NCBI GenBank assembly: GCA_031283785.1
Contig: JAITBC010000181.1
Location: forward strand, 1 to 8,743
DNA from: Tannerella sp.
Lineage (GTDB): Bacteria; Bacteroidota; Bacteroidia; Bacteroidales; Tannerellaceae
Direction of reading: 5' to 3'
DNA: 8,743 nt
Positions 1 through 7,200 of this stretch are shown here, piece after piece. The notes beneath the pieces were generated by a model. The model made no database searches. It saw nothing but the letters and a program-made list of their open reading frames with translations, and was not told where the DNA came from. The translations under genes and the position numbers were made by a program. How positions within the stretch are numbered: position 1 is the first letter of the stretch; every line of letters begins with the position of its first letter.

Positions 1-95
1 GCTGAATATAAGTATATTGTCCGCCTGAAACAAACCCTGCGGACGTTAAAAAAAACAGTGTTTACACACTGGGTAACAAACGTCTTTTTATTCAT
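1..95 (-). CDS. possible 5' end of a leftward gene, cut by window edge
   Basis: An ATG at 95-93 on the minus strand opens a frame that stays open to the window edge (31 codons, beginning MNKKTFVTQ). It lies about 30 nt downstream of a good promoter match at 129-159. The product is not recognised. The frame crosses a run of eight T (plus-strand A at 48-55). After the run this frame reads basic and unconvincing, NVRRVCFRRTIYLYS. The frame reached by losing one T reads LTSAGFVSGGQYTYIQ, which looks more like the end of a signal peptide followed by a mature protein. So this may be a secreted-protein gene with a frameshift, or no gene at all. Too little is visible to decide. Confidence 0.2.
   Translation of the reverse strand, partial: MNKKTFVTQCVNTVFFNVRRVCFRRTIYLYS
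42..84. repeat. nested inverted repeat (possible hairpin)
   Basis: CAGTGT (56-61) and ACACTG (66-71) pair perfectly around a TTAC loop. Outside them GACGTT (42-47) pairs with AACGTC (79-84), and a short T-run follows on the plus strand (85-89). This could act as a terminator for a rightward transcript entering from the left, or it may be chance. The arms are not GC-rich. Confidence 0.25.
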
Positions 96-128
96 AGTTC
101 AGATACACAGGTTTTAAAAACTGCGGCG

Positions 129-159
129 TAAAAGTACGAAAAAAAATATTTTCGCCAAA
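129..159 (-). promoter_or_regulatory. predicted leftward Bacteroidota-type promoter
   Basis: On the minus strand TTTG (159-156) is followed after 19 nt by TACTTTTA (136-129). This matches the Bacteroidota -33/-7 pattern TTTG-N19-21-TAnnTTTG except for the final base. It points left, away from dinB's 3' end, with a predicted start near 125 and the candidate ATG at 95. The same segment can fold weakly (GGCG 125-128 with CGCC 153-156, AAAA 130-133 with TTTT 149-152), so part of it might instead serve as a weak terminator for dinB. Confidence 0.4.
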
Positions 160-198
160 TTTTCTCTGAAAAACATGTGCGAAAATAATAAAAAAACA

Positions 199-1263
199 TT
201 ACCACTCAAGTTCCAACTGTATCTGTTTGCATTCCGGCTCATCGACGGCATTACTGATGCCAACTCCTAATAACCTCACCGGCTGAACGGATAAATCAAC
301 CTGTTTCATTATTTCGCGAGCCGTATGCCAAAACATGTCAAAACCGGTAATTTTGCATGATAAGGTCTTACTCTTTGTAATAATCCTGAAATCGGCATAT
401 TTTACTTTAACCGTGACCGTCCTGCCGTAGAAATTTTCTTTTTCGATACGCTCCATAACCTCTTTGGCAAGATGGTATAACTCGACAAGCAACAACGTCA
501 TATTGTCTTTGTTTTTCAAAAAAGTCGTTTCATTACTTATCGATTTTATAATTCGCTCCGCCTGCACTTCCCTGTCATCGATACCTCTGGCGTTCAGGTA
601 AAAACTTTTGCCGACTTTGCCGAACAATCGTACAAGTTCCCGCTCGGAGCGCCGTTTAAGGTCTAAGCCGGTATAAATACCATTCTCATGCATCTTTCGT
701 GCGGTGATTTTTCCGACGCCAAAAAACTGCTCTATCTTCAGACTTTCCACAAACTTTTCCGCTTCTTCGGGAAGGATGACAAAAAGACCATCCGGTTTTT
801 TATAATCTGAAGCGATCTTAGCCAGAAACTTATTCACCGAAACGCCGGCGGAAGCCCTCAGTCTCGTTGTCTCATAAATCTTGCGTTTTATTTCCCCTGC
901 TATCAATGTAGCCGACGGATTATTTTTATGATTTTCCGTCACATCCAGGAAAGCTTCATCCAAGGACAAGGGTTCCACCAAATCCGTATATTCGTGAAAA
1001 ATTTCCCTTATTTGACAGGAGATTTCGCGATATACATCAAAACGGGGAGATACAAAAATAAGAGAAGGACATCTGTTTTTAGCCGTCAACGAAGGCATCG
1101 CAGAACGAATGCCATACTTGCGGGCTTCATAGCTGGCGGCAGCAACAACGCCGCGAGCTTCCGAATAACCGACAGCCACCGGTTTCCCCCGCAGTTCTTC
1201 ATTGTCGCGCTGTTCCACCGAAGCATAAAACGCGTCCATATCAATATGAATGACTTTTCGCAT
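199..1263 (-). CDS. dinB: DNA polymerase IV (Y-family, translesion synthesis)
   Basis: Error-prone Y-family polymerase that copies past damaged template bases in the cytoplasm, working with the sliding clamp. The 354-residue product is full length for DinB. It opens with MRKVIHIDMDAFYASVE, giving metal-binding D8 and the steric-gate aromatic at position 13 (Tyr). SLDEAFLDV supplies the catalytic pair D102/E103. SAGVSVNKFLAKIASDYKKP at 138-157 is the conserved palm segment. A helix-hairpin-helix thumb (FFGVGKITARKM, about 180-191) follows, then the little-finger domain. The C-terminus QIQLELEW (347-354) resembles a beta-clamp-binding peptide (QxxLxL type). I chose the ATG at 1263 over the in-frame TTG at 1269 because it gives the canonical DinB N-terminus and the TTG lies within the predicted -7 promoter box. 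The gene is divergent from clpB. Identity is secure; SOS control cannot be judged from the sequence. Confidence 0.96.
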   Translation of the reverse strand: MRKVIHIDMDAFYASVEQRDNEELRGKPVAVGYSEARGVVAAASYEARKYGIRSAMPSLTAKNRCPSLIFVSPRFDVYREISCQIREIFHEYTDLVEPLSLDEAFLDVTENHKNNPSATLIAGEIKRKIYETTRLRASAGVSVNKFLAKIASDYKKPDGLFVILPEEAEKFVESLKIEQFFGVGKITARKMHENGIYTGLDLKRRSERELVRLFGKVGKSFYLNARGIDDREVQAERIIKSISNETTFLKNKDNMTLLLVELYHLAKEVMERIEKENFYGRTVTVKVKYADFRIITKSKTLSCKITGFDMFWHTAREIMKQVDLSVQPVRLLGVGISNAVDEPECKQIQLELEW

Positions 1264-1266
1264 ATG

Positions 1267-1298
1267 CAAAATTAATATTTTATCCTCTAATCTGCAAA
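1267..1298 (-). promoter_or_regulatory. predicted dinB promoter, leaderless arrangement
   Basis: Reading leftward, TTTG (1298-1295), a 20-nt spacer, then TAATTTTG (1274-1267) match the Bacteroidota consensus TTTG / TAnnTTTG at every defined base. The -7 box ends only three bases before the dinB ATG (1263-1261). Transcription would therefore start at or just inside the start codon, implying a leaderless or nearly leaderless mRNA. Confidence 0.6.
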
Positions 1299-1306
1299 AT
1301 CTATAA

Positions 1307-1322
1307 TTCTGAAAAATCAGAA
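1307..1322. promoter_or_regulatory. perfect inverted repeat, candidate operator
   Basis: TTCTGA (1307-1312) and TCAGAA (1317-1322) pair perfectly around AAAA. The repeat sits in the divergent dinB/clpB control region, 9 nt upstream of the dinB -33 box and about 50 nt upstream of the clpB promoter. Its symmetry and position suit a dimeric regulator binding site. No regulator can be named, and chance is possible in AT-rich DNA. Confidence 0.3.
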
Positions 1323-1370
1323 ATCAAAAAAAACCGTGCCATAATGTCAGCCGCCCCCTTTGGCATTTAT

Positions 1371-1402
1371 TTTGACACTACGTTAAATGGATAATAAATA
1401 AG
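1371..1402 (+). promoter_or_regulatory. predicted clpB promoter
   Basis: TTTG (1371-1374) is followed after 20 nt by TAAATAAG (1395-1402), a partial match to TAnnTTTG. The same bases can be read as TTGACA (1372-1377), 17 nt, TAAATA. Either reading puts the transcript start near 1406 and leaves a leader of about 20 nt containing AGAGAAA before the clpB ATG. I see no CIRCE-type long inverted repeat, so no HrcA control is suggested. Confidence 0.4.
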
Positions 1403-1427
1403 AATACAAAAAAAGAGAAACAATCAT

Positions 1428-4016
1428 ATGAATTTTAATAATTTCACAATCAAATCGCAGGAAGCCGTACAGCAGGCGGTTAACCTTGCCAGACAAAATA
1501 ATCAGCAGTCAATCGAAGCTGTACACTTACTCAAGAGTGTCATTATGACAGGCGAAAACACCATACAATTCCTGTTTCAAAAACTTGGCATCAACCTGCA
1601 GGGATTAAATCAGCATATCGACCGTAAGATCGCATCTCTGCCAAAAGTTTCGGGAGGAGAACCTTATCTTAGCAATGAGGTTAACGCCGTATTTCAAAAA
1701 GCAATCGATTATAGCAGCAAATCGGGCGACCAGTATGTTTCGCTCGAACATATTATGCCGGCTTTGCTTACCGGAAAAAATGACGCCTCGCAAATGTTGA
1801 AAGATGCAGGAATGACGGAAAAAGAACTGCGCACGGCAATCGACGAACTGCGCAAAGGAAATAAAGTAACAAGTCAATCGGCCGAAGACACTTACGACGC
1901 GCTCGGCAAGTATGCCGTCAATCTTAACGAACGGGCACGTTCCGGGAAACTTGACCCGGTTATAGGACGCGACGACGAGATTCGCCGTGTCCTGCAAATC
2001 CTTAGCCGCCGCACAAAAAACAATCCGATTCTCATCGGTGAGCCGGGTGTCGGGAAAACAGCTATCGCCGAAGGACTGGCACATCGTATCATCCGTGGCG
2101 ACGTCCCTGAAAACCTTAAAAGCAAACATATCTTCTCGCTCGATATGGGAGCGCTTATCGCAGGCGCAAAATACAAAGGCGAATTTGAAGAACGTCTGAA
2201 AGCCGTCGTAAACGAAGTCGTCAAATCGGACGGCGAAATCATTCTTTTCATCGACGAAATCCATACCCTTGTCGGAGCCGGCAAAAGCGAAGGCGCCATG
2301 GATGCCGCAAACATATTAAAACCGGCGCTGGCGCGCGGCGAATTGCGTGCAATAGGCGCAACAACGTTAGATGAATATCAGAAATATTTTGAAAAAGATA
2401 AAGCGCTGGAACGCCGCTTCCAAATGATCATTGTCGATGAACCGGACGAAACGGACACCATTTCCATCCTTCGCGGACTGAAAGAGAAATATGAAAACCA
2501 TCATAAGATACGTATTAAAGATGATGCGATAATAGCGGCCGTACAACTGTCAACGCGTTATATTACAGACAGATTTCTTCCCGATAAAGCGATCGACTTG
2601 ATGGACGAAGCGGCAGCACGCCTCAGGATGCAGGCCGATTCGATACCGGAAACGCTGGACGAAGTATCACGCCGTATAGCACAGCTTGAAATAGAACGGG
2701 AAGCTATCAAACGTGAAAAAGATAACAATAAACTTGAACTGCTAAACGCGGAAATCGCCAATCTGAAAGAGGAAGAAAAGAAACAAAAAGCCAAATGGCA
2801 AAGCGAAAAAGAACAGATCAACAAAATTCAACAGAACAAGATAGATATCGAAAACCTCAAATTTGAAGCCGAAAAAGCCGAACGTGAAGGCGACTACGGC
2901 AAAGTAGCGGAAATACGCTACGGCAAACTGAAAGAAAAAGAATCGCAGATAAAAGAAATACAGGAGAAACTGCATGAGATGCAAGGCGGCAATGCAATGA
3001 TTAAAGAGGAAGTCGACAGCGAAGACATTGCCGACGTCGTATCGCGCTGGACGGGGATACCCGTCAGCAGGATGATACAGAGTGAGAAAGATAAATTGCT
3101 TCACCTCGAAAACGAACTCCATAAACGTGTTGTCGGGCAGGATGAAGCGATAACGGCAATTGCCGATGCCGTACGCCGCAGCCGTGCCGGATTACAGGAC
3201 CCGAAACGCCCGATAGGATCATTCATCTTCCTCGGTACGACCGGGGTCGGCAAAACAGAACTCGCTAAAGCATTAGCCGAATATCTTTTTGACGACGAAA
3301 ACATGATGACACGTATCGACATGAGCGAATATCAGGAAAAATTCAGCGCCAGCCGCCTTGTCGGAGCGCCTCCGGGATACGTCGGCTATGAAGAAGGCGG
3401 TCAACTGACCGAAGCCATACGGCGCAAACCTTATTCGACAGTACTTTTCGACGAGATAGAAAAAGCACATCCCGACGTGTTCAACATATTACTGCAAGTG
3501 CTGGACGACGGACGTCTGACCGACAACAAAGGACGTACCGTTAATTTCAAAAATACGATCATCATTATGACAAGCAACATGGGATCGTCACTCATACGTG
3601 AAAACTTCGAAAAACTGACGGCCGAAAACCGCAATCACGTTGTCGCGGAAACAAAAAGAGAGGTGCTCGATCTTATGAAAAAGTCGATCCGCCCGGAATT
3701 TCTGAACCGGATAGACGAAATTATCATGTTTACTCCGCTGAACGAAGAAGAAATACGCCGGATCGTAGACTTACAACTCGCAAACACACAGCGCATGTTG
3801 GAGAAAAACGGCATCACCCTGAGCTTTACCGATGCTGCATTAGACTATCTTGCGGACAAAGGATACGATCCGCAGTTCGGCGCACGGCCTGTAAAACGCG
3901 TCATACAAGACCTCGTCCTTAACGAATTATCTAAAAAGATACTGGGATCCGAGATAAACAATATCCGGCCGATTATAATAGACAAAAACATGAACGGACT
4001 CGTCTTCAGCAACTAA
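1428..4016 (+). CDS. clpB: ATP-dependent protein disaggregase ClpB
   Basis: Hexameric AAA+ chaperone that threads aggregated proteins through its pore, together with DnaK/DnaJ/GrpE, in the cytoplasm. The 862 residues are the usual length. Domains: Clp N-domain (about 1-145); first ATPase with Walker A GEPGVGKT (204-211), pore-loop Y249 in KYKG, Walker B D276/E277 and arginine fingers R329/R330; a coiled-coil middle domain (about 405-515, rich in Lys/Glu/Gln) that marks ClpB rather than ClpA or ClpX; second ATPase with Walker A GTTGVGKT (603-610), pore-loop Y651 in GYVGYEEGG, Walker B D675/E676 and sensor-2 R820 in GARP. Thr604 stands where many ClpB proteins have Pro in GPTGVGKT; I recall this as common in Bacteroidota. 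There is no ClpP-docking IGL/IGF loop, as expected for a disaggregase. The ATG is preceded by a weak purine-rich stretch. No frame damage is seen. Confidence 0.98.
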   Translation: MNFNNFTIKSQEAVQQAVNLARQNNQQSIEAVHLLKSVIMTGENTIQFLFQKLGINLQGLNQHIDRKIASLPKVSGGEPYLSNEVNAVFQKAIDYSSKSGDQYVSLEHIMPALLTGKNDASQMLKDAGMTEKELRTAIDELRKGNKVTSQSAEDTYDALGKYAVNLNERARSGKLDPVIGRDDEIRRVLQILSRRTKNNPILIGEPGVGKTAIAEGLAHRIIRGDVPENLKSKHIFSLDMGALIAGAKYKGEFEERLKAVVNEVVKSDGEIILFIDEIHTLVGAGKSEGAMDAANILKPALARGELRAIGATTLDEYQKYFEKDKALERRFQMIIVDEPDETDTISILRGLKEKYENHHKIRIKDDAIIAAVQLSTRYITDRFLPDKAIDLMDEAAARLRMQADSIPETLDEVSRRIAQLEIEREAIKREKDNNKLELLNAEIANLKEEEKKQKAKWQSEKEQINKIQQNKIDIENLKFEAEKAEREGDYGKVAEIRYGKLKEKESQIKEIQEKLHEMQGGNAMIKEEVDSEDIADVVSRWTGIPVSRMIQSEKDKLLHLENELHKRVVGQDEAITAIADAVRRSRAGLQDPKRPIGSFIFLGTTGVGKTELAKALAEYLFDDENMMTRIDMSEYQEKFSASRLVGAPPGYVGYEEGGQLTEAIRRKPYSTVLFDEIEKAHPDVFNILLQVLDDGRLTDNKGRTVNFKNTIIIMTSNMGSSLIRENFEKLTAENRNHVVAETKREVLDLMKKSIRPEFLNRIDEIIMFTPLNEEEIRRIVDLQLANTQRMLEKNGITLSFTDAALDYLADKGYDPQFGARPVKRVIQDLVLNELSKKILGSEINNIRPIIIDKNMNGLVFSN

Positions 4017-4022
4017 CCCGGC

Positions 4023-4037
4023 AAGGTAACATACCTT
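4023..4037. terminator. weak hairpin just after clpB, possible terminator
   Basis: AAGGTA (4023-4028) and TACCTT (4032-4037) form a perfect 6-bp stem with a 3-nt loop, starting 6 nt after the clpB stop codon. There is no downstream T-run, so intrinsic termination is doubtful. It may be only a 3'-end RNA-stabilising hairpin or chance. Confidence 0.25.
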
Positions 4038-4120
4038 CCTGTTGTCGAGAAATATACATGTCACCGTGAAAGGCGTCAAGTACGAAAACGGTAACCGGAA
4101 CGAAATAAAATCTACTAAAA

Positions 4121-4151
4121 GTTGCCGCATAGAGGATTTTCCATATCTTTG
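4121..4151 (+). promoter_or_regulatory. predicted promoter for the GH2 gene
   Basis: GTTG (4121-4124), a 19-nt spacer, then TATCTTTG (4144-4151). The -7 box matches TAnnTTTG perfectly; the -33 box matches three of four bases. Transcription would begin around 4155-4160, leaving a leader of about 115-120 nt before the GH2 start codon. This gives the glycosidase its own promoter, independent of clpB. Confidence 0.6.
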
Positions 4152-4165
4152 CGGGAAATATCCCG
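4152..4165. promoter_or_regulatory. inverted repeat at the predicted transcript start
   Basis: CGGGA (4152-4156) and TCCCG (4161-4165) pair around AATA, immediately after the -7 box. It would form either a repressor site overlapping the start of transcription or a 5'-end RNA hairpin. No regulator gene is present in the window. Confidence 0.3.
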
Positions 4166-4198
4166 TTTATCCGCGGTATATGCACCGAAAAGGGCAGA

Positions 4199-4237
4199 AT
4201 GGAAGCAGATGAATACTTGAAAAACATCAAACCTTAA
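4199..4237 (+). CDS. 12-codon leader ORF upstream of the GH2 gene
   Basis: ATG at 4199 encodes MEADEYLKNIKP and stops at TAA 4235-4237, 37 nt before the GH2 ATG. AGGG at 4191-4194 sits a few bases upstream as a plausible ribosome-binding site, which is notable because the neighbouring genes have weak ones. It could be a translated leader peptide, the surviving 5' end of a gene lost when the GH2 gene arrived, or chance. Translation is not demonstrated. Confidence 0.2.
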   Translation: MEADEYLKNIKP

Positions 4238-4274
4238 CTGAATAAGCACAACATCAACAGTATAAATTAATTAT

Positions 4275-7200
4275 ATGAAGAAGATTTTTTGTTCCGCAGC
4301 AACATTCCTGATGCTTGGATTGCCTGCAACGTCCCAACAGAAAGAACGCCTCGCGTCCTGCAATCCTCCGGATTTGAATTATAAGTTCCGGCCGTCGGAG
4401 CCGTCGCGACGCGAAGCGGCCGACCCTGCCGCAGTTTGGTCTAAAGACAGGTACTGCCTCTTTGCTTCGATGAGTGGAGGCAATGAATATACCGGCTATA
4501 ACACAAGGTATGGCGTGAAACCTGATAAGTTGTATCAAAATTATCAGGTATATGGATGCGATTCTTTGACCATCGGAAGCCTGAACAAGGAATCGGATTA
4601 TTACTTCACCGTCGACGCCTTCAACGGGAACGGCATCAGGGAGGGCGCGAAAACAGAGACAGCGCCCGCCGTAAAGCCGGCCAACTACATGGAACGGATT
4701 TACGACTTCATCGAAAATCCTGCCGTATTCGAACTGAATCAGGAAGAAGGGCGGGCATATTTTATCCCCGAAACACACCTCTCGCTTAACGGTGAATGGA
4801 AGTTCTTCTGGAGTGAAACGCCCGAAGGTATTCCCACCAAGTTTTACGAAGATAAATTCGACGACAGGAAATGGGGCGCTATTCAAGTGCCTTCCAACTG
4901 GGAAATGCAAGGTTATGGCGATAAGCAATTCCGCAACATACACCATCCTTTCAATGCGAAGCCACCCAAAGTGCCGCGGGAATACAACCCCACCGGCGCA
5001 TACCGCAAAACGTTCGACCTGCCCGCTTCATGGCAAGGCAAGCAGGTATTTTTGCGCCTGGAGAAGGTGGCATCCGCCTCTTTTATTTGGGTGAACGGAC
5101 AGGAAGCCGGTTACAATGAAGGCGCACAGGAGCCTGCCGAGTACAATATCACGAAATATTTGAAGCCGGGAAAGAATACGGTGGCTGTACACGTGGTGAA
5201 ATATTCCGACGGCGTCTATCTCGAATGTCAGGACTATTGGCGGTTAGCCGGAATATTCGACGACGTGACGATATATGCCGCACCTCCCGTACGGTTGTTC
5301 GACTGGTATGCCGTAACCGACCTGGATGAGGATTACCGCGACGCCCTGCTGAACCTGAATGTGGATATCAAACAATACTTCCATCAAGCCGGCAGCAAGT
5401 ACAAAGTGCTGGCTACCCTGTCCGGCGACGACGGCAAACCGGTAGCCGAAATGAACAGCGGACTTTTCAGCATCACCGCTAATGACAGGAAACAACTGAC
5501 GCTCAAACAGAACATATCGAATCCAAAGAAATGGACGTCGGAAACGCCCAACCTGTATACGCTCGAAATGAAGCTGGTTTCCGAAGACGGCAAAGAGATT
5601 GATAAAATAAATACGAAAATCGGATTCAAGGAGACGGAAATCCGCGGAGAAGTGTTCTACCTCAACGGAGTTCCCTTAAAAGTAAATGCACAGAACTCCC
5701 ACATGCAGCATCCCGAAACAGGACATGCAATGAACGAAGCAACCATCCGCAAGGATTTTGAAATACTGAAGCAGTTCAATTTTAATGCCGTCCGCACATC
5801 GCACTATCCGCCGGTAAACCGTTACCTGCAATTGGCCAACGAGTACGGCCTGTACATCATCGACGAGACCGGCGACGAGGCGCACGCCACAGAGTTCCTG
5901 AGCCGGAATGAGGAGTACACCGAAATGTATCGCGAGCGTGTACGGCGTATGGTACTGCGCGATCGCAATTATCCATGTGTGCTCATCTGGAGTGCAGGCA
6001 ACGAAAGCGGCGAAGGCTTCAATATCACGGAAGTGGTGAAAGAAGGACGCAGGTACGACACATCCCGCTACTGGATGTATGGCGGCAATTCTTATGTTCA
6101 CCCTGCCGAGGATATAATCGGCCCGCGCTATCCCAATCCCCTTGAACTGGAGATGCTTACCGGAATCATTCCCGACACTGCCGACCGGCGTCCGTCGTTT
6201 ATGGACGAATATCTGTCGGTAGCCGGCAATGGCGGCGGAGCGCTGGACGAGTATTGGAGCGTGATCTACGACCATCCCCGACTGATGGGCGGCGCTATCT
6301 GGGATTTTGTAAGCCCCGGCCTGACGGAACGGATACGCCGGATACCCGATATATCGCCTTATGCCACTCCGGCACATTTGATGGGAAATGCCCGCCTGAT
6401 AAAAGGACAGCACGGCAAAGCGCTCGACCTGAACGGCAACGACCAGTGGGTGGAGGTGTACCGTCAGGATAATGTAGAGATAAGCGCCGACAAACTTACT
6501 TTGACTTGCGAAGTATTTCCACGCTCGAAAGTGAGCAGTTGCGGCTCCTTTATTACCAAAGGAAGCAACCAGTTCGGTCTGCAACAGAACGGAAAGGATA
6601 AACTTGACTTCTACATTTATACTGCTGCAAAAAAGACGCTAACCGTACCGCTGCCCGACGACTGGGAAGGACGGTGGCATCAACTGACGGCCGTTTACGA
6701 TGGAAAAGAAATGTCGGTATATATTGATGAAAATAAAGCCGGTTCAATGGAAGCAGAAGGCAAAATTAAAAATTGTCCCTTTCCTGTGAACATCGGTCGC
6801 AATGCCGAGAAGCACGGACAGGAAACGGATGTCTTCATCTGCGACGCGTTGCTCGATAATGCAGGAATCTTTGCCGACGCCCTTACGCCCGAACAGCTTG
6901 CGGCAGACAAATCCGTCTTGTGGCTCGATTTCGAGGAAGAAACCGACAACGGGACTTTCTTTAGCTACGGCATAGGCGCACGCACCTACGGCAGCATCTG
7001 GCCCGACCGGAAAGTTCAGCCGGAAATGTGGCAAATGAAGAAATCGGCACAGCCTGTATCCTTTGCAATGCTCGACGCCGCAAAAGGATTGATAGACGTG
7101 TGGAACCGCCATCATTTCACGGATGCTTCCGCTTACCGCACATCATGGCTGCTCGAAGCCGACGGCGAAGTGATCCGGTCCGGAGAGCTGAACCTGCAAA

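Noticed and set aside
1..117. Plus-strand open frame 1-117 as the 3' end of a rightward gene
   Set aside because: The 38-codon translation has no recognisable features and overlaps inverted repeats and a leftward candidate start.
1263..1269. TTG at 1269 as the dinB start
   Set aside because: It would add only two residues, overlaps the predicted -7 box, and the ATG at 1263 gives the standard DinB N-terminus.
1605..2314. Long minus-strand reading frames (219 and 140 aa) opposite clpB
   Set aside because: Their translations match no family I know, they lie antisense to conserved ClpB ATPase motifs, and they are explained by clpB codon bias.
4006..4230. 74-aa minus-strand frame in the clpB-GH2 gap
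   Set aside because: Overlaps the clpB 3' end, has no recognisable features, and runs opposite to a strong rightward promoter match.
4350..4364. LASC at GH2 residues 26-29 as a lipoprotein box
   Set aside because: It lies after the charged QQKER segment rather than directly after the hydrophobic core, so signal peptidase II processing is unlikely. The CNPPDL segment is better explained as the mature start of the GH43-like head.
5676..6584. 302-aa minus-strand frame opposite the GH2 gene
   Set aside because: Antisense to the catalytic barrel, with no domain signature; a shadow of GH2 codon usage.
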